This document shows positions 17,613-25,159 of a DNA stretch of 28,438 bases, piece after piece. Source of the DNA: Clostridium sp. (GTDB lineage: Bacteria > Bacillota > Clostridia > Clostridiales > Clostridiaceae); assembly GCA_003539755.1 (NCBI GenBank), contig DPOH01000235.1, positions 1 through 28,438 on the forward strand, given 5' to 3'. Position numbers and translations under genes: made by a program. The notes beneath the pieces are model-generated. The model was not told where the DNA came from. It saw only the letters and a program-made list of their open reading frames with translations, and made no database searches. The stretch's first letter is position 1, and the number at the start of each line of letters is the position of its first letter.

Positions 17613-18989
17613 ATGAAAAAAAGTGTCAAAAAAGCAGTTGCTGCAGGAATAGTATTTACTGCACTAGGTGCTGTAATGCCAACATCATTACCGGGAAGTG
17701 AATTAATAATAGACAGAGCTTATGCAGAAGCAACAAATAGTAATAAACTAACTGATTTAAGATTAGAAACATCAGGTGGGAGTACTATTAAAATTTATGA
17801 TGATGATGATTATAAAAGTAAGGATAAAGTAGACACAAAGGACATTAAAGAAGATACTCAATATTATGCTAAAACATCATCTAAAAGTATAAAACTTGAT
17901 GATGTTTCAGGGGTAGATGATGAATATGTAAGAATATTTGATAGTACATCAAGTTCTGCTAAAGGCGTAAAAGTAGGTAAAAAATTTAGTTTATCATCAG
18001 GAACTAATAGAATTACAATAAGAGTTTATGATGAGGATCCAGGGGATAGTGTAAAGTATAAAGATGATAATCATAAGATTGCAGATTACACTATAAAAGT
18101 AAAATATACTGGTAGTGATAAAGATGATGATGACGAAAATGACGATGATAAAATTTATTTAAAAAAGCTAGAAGTAACTAATAGAAATGATGATGATATT
18201 AAGTTATCACCTGAGTTTGATAAGAAAACAAATAAATATAATGTTGAAGTAAAAAAAGATACCAATTATGTAGTGGTAACTGCAAAACCAGAAGAAGATG
18301 ACGACGATGATGTTAAGACTAAAATTAATGGAACAACTGTAGACGATGATGATGATTGGGAAAAGAAAGTTTACTTGAATGAAGGAAAAAATGAAGTAGA
18401 AGTAAGAGTTAAAAATGATGACGATGATCTTTTAAGAGTATATACATTATATGTTTACAGAGGTGTAAAAGCTCCTGCAACCACTTCTACTGATGATAAG
18501 AAGAACGAAAATAACAAGCAAGAAAATACTACTACTGTTGTAGTTGGACAACCTAATCAATGGATTGGGAATGGTGGTGCATGGAAGAGAACAAACAATA
18601 AAGGCGAGTTAATAACTAATACTTGGTTCTATGATAATATTTACTGTCAGAATTATTACTTTGATAAAGATGGTCATATGGCTACAGGATGGAAGCAAAT
18701 AGATGGAAAGTGGTACTATTTTTCAAATGGAGGAGTAAAGCAAACTGGATGGGTACCTGCTTCTGGTAAATGGTATTATATGGACTCTCAAGGAATAATG
18801 CAAACAGGTTGGATTAATGTAGGAGGAAACTTCTATTACTTAAATCCTAATAGAATTGGAGAAGGTTCTATGCAAACAGGTTGGACTAAAATAATGGGAT
18901 CATGGTATTATTTTGATCAAAGTGGACGTATGCTTTCTAATACAACTATTGATGGTTGCAAATTAGGTGTTAATGGAGCAATGGTTTAA
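17613..18989 (+). CDS. secreted Asp-rich wall-binding protein, paralog 3
   Basis: A 458-residue exported protein with the same plan: a signal peptide (likely cleavage after AYA at residue 38), the divergent N-terminal beta-sandwich region, one cadherin-like domain (about 181-283, ending YTLYVYRG), a linker, and wall repeats to the C-terminus. It differs from its paralogs in its many Asp runs (four to five in a row) in and around the beta-sandwich domains. Both GAT and GAC codons are used, so the runs look selected at the protein level and may bind calcium (inference). I start at ATG 17613, just after GAGGGAAAG. The in-frame ATG at 17577 lacks a site and would place 12 polar residues before the signal peptide. 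A TATAAT at 17529-17534 may be its -10 element. A hairpin follows the gene. Confidence 0.83.
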   Translation: MKKSVKKAVAAGIVFTALGAVMPTSLPGSELIIDRAYAEATNSNKLTDLRLETSGGSTIKIYDDDDYKSKDKVDTKDIKEDTQYYAKTSSKSIKLDDVSGVDDEYVRIFDSTSSSAKGVKVGKKFSLSSGTNRITIRVYDEDPGDSVKYKDDNHKIADYTIKVKYTGSDKDDDDENDDDKIYLKKLEVTNRNDDDIKLSPEFDKKTNKYNVEVKKDTNYVVVTAKPEEDDDDDVKTKINGTTVDDDDDWEKKVYLNEGKNEVEVRVKNDDDDLLRVYTLYVYRGVKAPATTSTDDKKNENNKQENTTTVVVGQPNQWIGNGGAWKRTNNKGELITNTWFYDNIYCQNYYFDKDGHMATGWKQIDGKWYYFSNGGVKQTGWVPASGKWYYMDSQGIMQTGWINVGGNFYYLNPNRIGEGSMQTGWTKIMGSWYYFDQSGRMLSNTTIDGCKLGVNGAMV

Positions 18990-19032
18990 TATACAAATAC
19001 TATAGATTTTTTTGAATATTAATTTTGATAGG

Positions 19033-19075
19033 GGGCTATATAATAGTAGAAGAAAAATTATTATATAGTCCTATT
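19033..19075 (+). terminator. terminator after third wall-protein gene
   Basis: GGGCTATATAATA (19033-19045) pairs with TATTATATAGTCC (19059-19071) with one G-T wobble. The downstream tail is only moderately T-rich. Confidence 0.65.
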
Positions 19076-19129
19076 TGTTATGTTTGTGCTTGATTTATTT
19101 AAAATATTATATTTAGATTTAAACTGTAG

Positions 19130-19167
19130 AAAAAGAGAGTATAAAATCGATGATTTATACTCTCTTT
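19130..19167 (-). terminator. intrinsic terminator of ligase gene (minus strand)
   Basis: AAAGAGAGTATAAA (19132-19145) and TTTATACTCTCTTT (19154-19167) form a perfect 14-bp stem. On the minus strand it starts 8 bases after the ligase stop and is followed by a T-run, so it ends the minus-strand polysaccharide transcript. Confidence 0.88.
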
Positions 19168-19174
19168 AATTACA

Positions 19175-21010
19175 TTATTTATTTTTTTCTTTATTTGTTT
19201 TGTTTATATAATTAAGTGCAAAACCAACTCCGAATACTATCCAGAATATAGGAGCTACACTTATAGTGGAATCATTAAATATACCAGCTGCTAAATAACC
19301 TAACACACCTAGTGTTGTTGCAGCGCCTAATGACTCTGATGCAGTATATTTAGCTTTTAAAGCGTATAATTTGAAGCTATCCACAAGATATAATATAGCA
19401 GCAGCTAAAAAGGCTATTAAAGCAATTAATCCATCACTAAATGCTATTTGTAAATACATATTATGAGGCTTATCTACTGTCATGATTGATTCGCCATAAG
19501 CATAAAGCTTTGCAATCATATCATTTTGAGGAAACTCATACATGAAAGTATCTGGTCCGTATCCTGTTATTAAATGTCCTTTTAAAAGAGGAAGAGTTCT
19601 AGACCATATATATCCTCTAGCAGAACCTATTTTTTCTTTACCTTTAAATCCGATAGATTCAGCATCCACTAAATCAATATTTTGAAGAGTATTATTATCT
19701 ACTAAATGTAGTTTACCGTTTGAAAGCTTAAATACAAATGCTGGCTTTGAATTTAAATTTAAATAAAGACCATTTGATTTATTTGTATCTGGAAGTTTTC
19801 CGAAAGTAAATGAAATACTTGAAAATCTTGGGTCAGTAGTAGTAAGATTATTCTTATTTCTAGTGTAATCTACAATATTACCGTTTGAATCTTTAAATAC
19901 ATATTCTCCATCTTCAACATAAAATTCTAAAGAATCATTTTGAAGAACTGCTACTGCACCACCATTATCTGTATATTGAATATCTTTTATTGGTACATTA
20001 TCCTTTAAGTTGAAATCATCGTTAGATTTAAATAAATTTACTATATCAGAACCTAAAGAAGGTATTCTTGCAAATATTTTATTGCCAGAAGCAAAGTTAA
20101 GTCCAATCATAAGCACACAAATTACAGCAATCCCTATTAATATAGGTTTCCACTTTGGTCTTAAAAGTTTTGCAAAAATAATTATTCCAGCAATTAATGA
20201 AACAATTATACCTATAAGGCCTGCACGAGATGTACTACCTAATAAAAGCCATAACGAAAGTAAACAAGAGAACATAAGCCCTACTTTGTACATAATATTC
20301 TCAAATTCTATTGCTGCAGCAATAAATAGAATAGGAAGTACTATAGCCACAAAACTTCCTACATAGTTATAGTGGAATAGAGTACCATATAATTTATGGC
20401 TTTCATATAACAGACTTAAACTACTTGCCTTTATATTATATTTACTAGGAATAGAAATAAGCTGTCCTAAATTTGTTTTTATTAAATCAGAACCAAAGTA
20501 TTGAAATACTCCTAAAAAAGCATTAATAAATACGACTATCATTAAGGGATAAGTTATATATTTATAATCTCCAACACTTTTAAACGCAAAAATAGAATAA
20601 ATAAACAATATTAGATAACATCCAATGGTTATAATGCCTTCAGCTTTATCGTAATATCCCCATATAGCAGTTTGAGTATACTTTGAAGATAAAGAAGATA
20701 TTAATGAAAAAATAAAGAATATTAATATACATACTATAGATATTAATGTTATCTTATCTTTTTTCTTAAACAAGTCTTTAAAAAAGATAATACTTAAGAT
20801 AATGAGTATTCCACAGAAAATCATAAGCATAAAAGCTTTGTTTTGTGAAAATAAGTCCATTTGTGAAGTTTCACCAACTAGCTTTACAGCAGCAGGGTCA
20901 ACGGTAACTTTTTTCATACGGACAATCAGTGGAACAATTGTAAGTATTACTGCAATAGGAAAAAATAAAGTTATGGATTTTTCCTTGCAAAATTTCTTGA
21001 AGTTTTCCAA
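19175..21010 (-). CDS. O-antigen ligase/polymerase (Wzy/WaaL-type) membrane protein
   Basis: A polytopic protein of about 611 residues and a dozen membrane segments that, by family, polymerises lipid-linked repeat units or transfers a finished glycan to an acceptor on the outer face of the membrane. The family core is GSTSRAGL (about residue 258) and a late loop with RGYIWSRTLPLLKGH, GYGPDTF and the conserved His in KPHNMYLQ (about residue 516). Between these lies an unusually long extracytoplasmic, beta-rich, Asn/Asp-rich insert (about 310-462). On the start: an AGGATGTG Shine-Dalgarno (21024-21017) contains the GTG at 21019, so GTG is unlikely. TTG 21010, six bases later, fits best, and TTG 21016 is possible. 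It has its own promoter (21111-21139), though the two upstream minus-strand genes may read through. Whether it is ligase or polymerase is undecided. Confidence 0.82.
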   Translation of the reverse strand: MENFKKFCKEKSITLFFPIAVILTIVPLIVRMKKVTVDPAAVKLVGETSQMDLFSQNKAFMLMIFCGILIILSIIFFKDLFKKKDKITLISIVCILIFFIFSLISSLSSKYTQTAIWGYYDKAEGIITIGCYLILFIYSIFAFKSVGDYKYITYPLMIVVFINAFLGVFQYFGSDLIKTNLGQLISIPSKYNIKASSLSLLYESHKLYGTLFHYNYVGSFVAIVLPILFIAAAIEFENIMYKVGLMFSCLLSLWLLLGSTSRAGLIGIIVSLIAGIIIFAKLLRPKWKPILIGIAVICVLMIGLNFASGNKIFARIPSLGSDIVNLFKSNDDFNLKDNVPIKDIQYTDNGGAVAVLQNDSLEFYVEDGEYVFKDSNGNIVDYTRNKNNLTTTDPRFSSISFTFGKLPDTNKSNGLYLNLNSKPAFVFKLSNGKLHLVDNNTLQNIDLVDAESIGFKGKEKIGSARGYIWSRTLPLLKGHLITGYGPDTFMYEFPQNDMIAKLYAYGESIMTVDKPHNMYLQIAFSDGLIALIAFLAAAILYLVDSFKLYALKAKYTASESLGAATTLGVLGYLAAGIFNDSTISVAPIFWIVFGVGFALNYINKTNKEKNK

Positions 21011-21110
21011 TTTCAACACATCCTATATTAAAATTTTATTTTTAGTATTGCAGCAATTTGTATAAGGTTTCATTAAATATAATAGCTGCATATCACTGTA
21101 AATATGTAAT

Positions 21111-21139
21111 ATTATAGCACTGTATAAATAGGTTGACAA
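21111..21139 (-). promoter_or_regulatory. sigma-A promoter of ligase gene
   Basis: On the minus strand TTGTCA (21139-21134) and TATAAT (21116-21111) are separated by exactly 17 bases, close to the housekeeping consensus. The expected transcript start is about 95 bases before the ligase start codon. Confidence 0.7.
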
Positions 21140-21184
21140 TTTAGCATATATATAATTTATATAGAATTTATAGTGTACATTAAT

Positions 21185-22330
21185 TTATTTTCTAGTTAAA
21201 GATTTATTATATTCACTAATTAATATTTCAATATTATTATTAAATACTGAATCGAGAGAATACTTTTTTGATACTGTTAAACTATTTTGGGACATATCGT
21301 GTAACAATTTTCTGTCACTAGATAAAAGCTTTATTAATGAACAAAATTGGTTTATGTTATCATATTCATATAAAAATCCGTTATAGTTGTTTTTTACCAA
21401 ATCATTGTGGCCTTTAATATCTGAAGCAACAACAGGAAGGCCAGTAGACATTGCTTCAATTACATTAAAAGGTAAACCTTCTATTCTGCTAGAGGATACG
21501 CATAGATCTGATAATTGATAGTATGAACAAGTATTTTTAGTATATCCAGTAAAAATTATATTGTTATATACATTAAGTTCTTTTGAATAAGAAACAACTT
21601 CATCAAATAATTTACCATCACCAATAAGAAGAAGCTTAATATCACTAAAACCTTCATTTATTAGAGCAGCGAGGGATTTTATAAGGAACTTTTGATTTTT
21701 TCTTTTGGAAAATTCTGCGATGTAAACTAATATAAAGTCATTCTTAGAAAAATTAAATTTTTCTCTTAGCGTACACTTGTTTTCAGAATTAGTAGCAGGA
21801 AATTTTGAGGTATTCACGCCCATACCGTTTATTATATATAAATCATCTTTATATAGTTTGTATTTTTCTGCTATACAGTAATCAGCTGAATTCATTACTA
21901 TTATAGTGTTTGTAACGGGTTTTACTATTTTTTCACATAATATAAATATTAATCTCTTAATGAAAGATGTATTATCATCAAATAAATATCCATGAACAGT
22001 ATTTATTACTAGTTTACTTTTATGTAATGAAATTAACATACCAAGTCTTGCAAAAAAAGATGCAAGCGTAGTGTGTAAGCTTATGATATCATAATTTTCT
22101 AATTTTATTATTTTAGAAATTTTAAATACATTTTTGAAGTTATTGATTGAAAACATATTTTTCTCAAAAGTTATAGGATATATTTTATCTGCATACTCTA
22201 TTTGTGATTTATTATTAGGAGTTCCTAATATATGAACCTCAAATCCTTTTTCTTTAAAATACTTAAGATAAGGAATATGAAAATTTTCTATATGAGATAA
22301 AGTTGAAGCAACGAATAGTATTTTTTTCAT
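21185..22330 (-). CDS. GT4 family glycosyltransferase
   Basis: A 381-residue GT-B fold retaining glycosyltransferase that would add a sugar to the lipid-linked glycan on the cytoplasmic side. The N-terminal half starts with KKILFVAST, HIENFHIP and an HGYLF segment near 113. The C-terminal nucleotide-sugar half shows LLLIGDGK at 233-240 and the hallmark EX7E motif, Glu284 and Glu292, in EGLPFNVIE followed by AMSTGLPVVASD. Its ATG overlaps the stop of the upstream sugar-phosphate transferase by four bases (ATGA), which implies translational coupling, so it probably adds the second sugar of the repeat. Donor and linkage cannot be deduced. No convincing terminator follows before the ligase promoter. 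Confidence 0.9.
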   Translation of the reverse strand: MKKILFVASTLSHIENFHIPYLKYFKEKGFEVHILGTPNNKSQIEYADKIYPITFEKNMFSINNFKNVFKISKIIKLENYDIISLHTTLASFFARLGMLISLHKSKLVINTVHGYLFDDNTSFIKRLIFILCEKIVKPVTNTIIVMNSADYCIAEKYKLYKDDLYIINGMGVNTSKFPATNSENKCTLREKFNFSKNDFILVYIAEFSKRKNQKFLIKSLAALINEGFSDIKLLLIGDGKLFDEVVSYSKELNVYNNIIFTGYTKNTCSYYQLSDLCVSSSRIEGLPFNVIEAMSTGLPVVASDIKGHNDLVKNNYNGFLYEYDNINQFCSLIKLLSSDRKLLHDMSQNSLTVSKKYSLDSVFNNNIEILISEYNKSLTRK

Positions 22331-23739
22331 AAATCTACTCCTTTAGTATTATCATCATGAATTATAAGCTGTTCATTATTTTTAAAGCCTTTAAAAGCAG
22401 TTTTTAGAATAATATGTATGTCTAAAAGAATACTCCAATTTTCTATATACTGAATATCAAACTCTATTCTTTTCTTTATAGAAGTATCGCCTCTATAGCC
22501 ATTAATTTGTGCTAGTCCAGTTATTCCGGGTTTTACTTGATGCTTTACCATGTATAATGGAATTTCATCTTTAAATTCATTTACAAAGTGAGGAAGTTCA
22601 GGTCTAGGACCAACTAAACTCATATCACCTTTTAACACATTAAAAAATTGAGGAAGTTCGTCTATTGAAAATTTACGTATAAATGAGCCGAATTTTGTTT
22701 TTCTAGGATCATTATTAGTGCTCCACCCAGTAGTTTCTTGATTATTAACTTTCATAGATCTAAATTTATACATGGTAAATATTTCTTTGTTAAGTCCAAC
22801 TCTTTTTTGCTTAAATATAATTGGACCTTTAGATGTAACTTTAATTATTATAGCTGTAATAAGCATAATTGGACACGTTAATAAAATTAATATAATTGAG
22901 CCTATAATATCCATAGATCTTTTTAAAAATGCATTACCCATATTGTCTAGAGGAATTCTTCGTATATTTATAAGTGGAAGATTTCCTATTTGGTCTATGT
23001 ATGGCTGGCTAGGTATATATTTATAGCAAAATGGAATAATAGATATTTTAGTTCCACTATGTTCACAATCGGATACTATTTTTTCTAAATATTTTGCATC
23101 GAGTACATCAAGAGCACAGATTACTTCATCGAATCTATATTCATATAACACATCTAAAAGATTTGAATAATTGCCAAGCTTTCTACCTTCAAAATTATCA
23201 GAATTTGAAACATATCCTACATAATTATACCCATAATCTTTATTTGATTTTATTACCTTAAGATATTCATAAGCAATTTCACCACTTCCAACTATTAATA
23301 TATGTTTTAAATTAAATCCTTTTTTTCGTAAATCAGATAAAACTTGTCTTAGGATGAAGCGTTTGATAATAATTACACTTGTATCGATAAAATAAAATAT
23401 TATGATTACCCATCTAGATATATTAATTATTTTAAAAATATAGAGCAGTGAAAGAATTATTGCTACAAAAACAAAATTACATCTAATAAGGTTAATGCTT
23501 TCTTTTATAAATTTTGATGTTCTAATTGGATTATATAAATTAAAAAATGTATATAAAAGAAGATTTATTGGCACAAGTAAAAGTGAAAATTGCATGTAAA
23601 CATTTAATTTTATGTATAATGTGTTTGGTGAAAATATATAAAAACGAATAAAGTAAGATAAAGCCATAGAAAAAAATAATAAAATTATGTCACTTATTGC
23701 ATTTATTCTATTTAATAATTTTTGATTTTCTTTAATCAT
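22327..23739 (-). CDS. polyprenyl-phosphate sugar-1-phosphate transferase (initiating)
   Basis: A 470-residue membrane enzyme that starts surface glycan assembly by moving a hexose-1-phosphate (often glucose or galactose) from a nucleotide sugar to undecaprenyl phosphate. It has the WbaP/CpsE-like plan: four or five N-terminal membrane segments (about 13-125), a nucleotide-binding-like middle domain with LIVGSGEIA at 148-156, another membrane segment at about 275-300, and the C-terminal bacterial sugar transferase domain. The latter shows KRSMDI at 273-278, YKFRSM at 324-329, the catalytic Asp360-Glu361 in SIDELPQ, SLVGPRPE at 374-381 and PGITGLAQINGYRG at 404-417. The ATG at 23739 has AAAGGA 8 bases upstream. 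It is the first gene of a minus-strand operon with the GT4 gene. Its upstream region has been cut close by an IS element. Confidence 0.93.
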   Translation of the reverse strand: MIKENQKLLNRINAISDIILLFFSMALSYFIRFYIFSPNTLYIKLNVYMQFSLLLVPINLLLYTFFNLYNPIRTSKFIKESINLIRCNFVFVAIILSLLYIFKIINISRWVIIIFYFIDTSVIIIKRFILRQVLSDLRKKGFNLKHILIVGSGEIAYEYLKVIKSNKDYGYNYVGYVSNSDNFEGRKLGNYSNLLDVLYEYRFDEVICALDVLDAKYLEKIVSDCEHSGTKISIIPFCYKYIPSQPYIDQIGNLPLINIRRIPLDNMGNAFLKRSMDIIGSIILILLTCPIMLITAIIIKVTSKGPIIFKQKRVGLNKEIFTMYKFRSMKVNNQETTGWSTNNDPRKTKFGSFIRKFSIDELPQFFNVLKGDMSLVGPRPELPHFVNEFKDEIPLYMVKHQVKPGITGLAQINGYRGDTSIKKRIEFDIQYIENWSILLDIHIILKTAFKGFKNNEQLIIHDDNTKGVDL

Positions 23740-23765
23740 AATAATAATCCTTTACTGAATGTAAT

Positions 23766-23796
23766 GATTAGTAGAATAATTTAAATTCTACTAATC
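23766..23796. promoter_or_regulatory. 12-bp-arm inverted repeat in sugar-transferase leader
   Basis: GATTAGTAGAAT (23766-23777) and ATTCTACTAATC (23785-23796) are exact inverted repeats with a 7-base loop. They lie 27 bases upstream of the sugar transferase ATG. There is no T-run on the minus strand. It may be an operator, an RNA structure near the ribosome binding site, or an old terminator. Confidence 0.45.
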
Positions 23797-23817
23797 TGTA
23801 TAATACCATTTTGAGGT

Positions 23818-23846
23818 ATTATATTCAATAAATTAAATACTTAAAA
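23818..23846 (-). promoter_or_regulatory. possible promoter of sugar-transferase operon
   Basis: On the minus strand TATAAT (23823-23818) has TTTTAA (23846-23841) 17 bases upstream. The -10 element is good and the -35 is weak. It ends about 10 bases from the IS boundary, so the IS sits directly behind this promoter. Confidence 0.35.
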
Positions 23847-23872
23847 AATATATATATGTTGTAATAAAGTTT

Positions 23873-24361
23873 CTACAATTTCACACATAATCTATCTATT
23901 GTTTGAGTAGGAACTTTATTTATATCTTCTATAAATTTATTTACCGCAACTCTTACCTTTGGTAAGGATGGATAAAATGAATTATTTATTATAGATGATT
24001 TTAACCATCCCCATAACCCCTCTATCAAATTCAATTCTGGACTATATGGTGGTAAAAACATTAATTCTAATCTATCTTTCATTTCATCTAAAAATGGTTT
24101 TAATAACTTAGCATGATGAATTCTAGCATTGTCTAATATAATAACTATCTTTCCAGTTTTATAATGAGTAAGTGTTTTCTTTAAGAATTCAAGAAATACT
24201 TTTGCATCATACTTCTCATGTTCTTCACAATAAACTTCACCGGTTACATAATCAAGAGTACCAATTAATTTAACACCTGCATTTTTCCCATAAGTAGGTA
24301 TTTTCTTTTGATGACCTTTCAAAAACCAAGTCTTTTGAATTGCTTGATAATCTCTAATCAT
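23873..24361 (-). pseudogene. IS630 transposase, C-terminal DDE part
   Basis: A 162-residue downstream frame holding most of the DDE integrase fold: ILDNARIHHA carries the second catalytic Asp, and the segment LNLIEGLWGWLK carries the Glu. The first catalytic Asp, in LFQDES, lies in this same frame but upstream of the ATG at 24361. That ATG is therefore an internal codon, not a genuine start. The frame is open back to about 24412, where it meets the end of the N-terminal frame at a run of eight A (minus strand). Removing one A would join the two into a normal-length IS630 transposase of about 350 residues. Alone it is not functional. Expression would need transcriptional slippage or +1 shifting, or else it is a decayed copy. 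The stop codon falls inside the terminal repeat. Confidence 0.8.
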
Positions 24362-24398
24362 AGATTCGTCCTGAAAGAGAATTGTATCAACTAAGCCA

Positions 24399-24938
24399 TC
24401 AAGGCATTTTTTTTAACTCTTTAAAATCATTTTTAAATTTTTCTTGTTTATTTTTATCTGCTTTTGCCATTACATATGTGGGACGTGTATAGCTTAAATT
24501 TAATCTGTATAGCACTTCGGCCATACCCCTATGACTCATAGTAATATTAAATTCTCTTATTACCCATTGGCGAATTAATTCTATTGTCCAGTTTTTCTTA
24601 CATTCAAATCCAACTTGGTCTGGAGTATTATTAGTAACTACATATACAATCATTTTTTCTTGTTCTGGATTTAACTTTCTTTTAGCACCAGGACTATGCT
24701 TCATGATAAGTCCATCAATTCCTTTCATTTTATAATTTTTAATGTAATTACTGACAGTATGTTCTTCTAGCTTCTCCATCTCCGCAATTTTACGATTAGT
24801 AAAACCTTGAAAATGCTTAATAACTACAGAATATCTTTTATACATTCTAATATTTTTAGTAGCTTTCGCTAATCGATTTAGTTCATCAATTTCACGTTCG
24901 TGACCAACAATTTCATTAACATATAAAATTTCCATCAT
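24399..24938 (-). pseudogene. IS630 transposase, N-terminal helix-turn-helix part
   Basis: The upstream frame of the same transposase, about 179 residues. It carries two helix-turn-helix segments (around the TNRKIAEMEKLEEHTVSNYI region, and the later WTIELIRQWVIREF region), which in this family bind the terminal repeats. It stops at a TGA just after the A8 run, before the first catalytic Asp, so it lacks the whole catalytic fold. On the start: AGGA at 24947-24944 is 5 bases before ATG 24938, so the GTG at 24950 that would extend it is part of the ribosome binding region. Expressed alone, it could act as a DNA-binding inhibitor of transposition (inference). Confidence 0.78.
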
Positions 24939-25143
24939 ACTCATCCTCACAATTAATACTTTTTATTATTTTTTGTATTAACTGCATTTATTATTTATAG
25001 AGATTACTGATTTCAAGATTTACCATTGAAGCTTCTCACTTGCAACATATATAATAAATACAGTGTCTGCATTTATTTGTTGGTGTTTATATGATAAAAT
25101 AAGTAGAAGAATAATATGAGGCAAAAAATTATAATCATAAATT

Positions 25144-25154
25144 TAAGGAAGTGA
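25144..25154 (+). promoter_or_regulatory. extended Shine-Dalgarno of rfbA, fixing a TTG start
   Basis: TAAGGAAGTGA matches the anti-Shine-Dalgarno complement TAAGGAGGTGA at 10 of 11 positions. The GTG at 25151 lies inside it. The in-frame TTG at 25160, five bases after the match, is therefore the likely initiator. Confidence 0.7.
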
Positions 25155-25159
25155 AGTAT

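Larger units (their letters stand above)
23857..25047 (-). mobile_element. IS630-family insertion sequence
   Basis: About 1.19 kb. It begins TGTTG at 23857 and ends CAACA at 25047, with imperfect terminal inverted repeats (12 of 20 positions match between 23858-23877 and the complement of 25027-25046). Both ends are flanked by TA (23855-23856 and 25048-25049), the target duplicated by IS630/Tc1-type elements. The flanks are alternating TA, so the exact edges are uncertain by a few bases. The only genes inside are the two minus-strand transposase frames. Confidence 0.7.

Noticed and set aside
17799..17810. GAT microsatellite causing phase variation
   Set aside because: Only four pure GAT units, in frame, with GAC interruptions in the other Asp runs. 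Length change would not shift the frame.
20010..21065. Plus-strand frames opposite the ligase gene
   Set aside because: They are antisense to conserved membrane segments of a clear gene, with no family features.
21133..21161. Plus-strand TTGACA as a promoter
   Set aside because: No properly spaced -10 element, and it would drive only antisense RNA across the ligase-glycosyltransferase gap. The minus-strand reading of the same bases gives a much better promoter.
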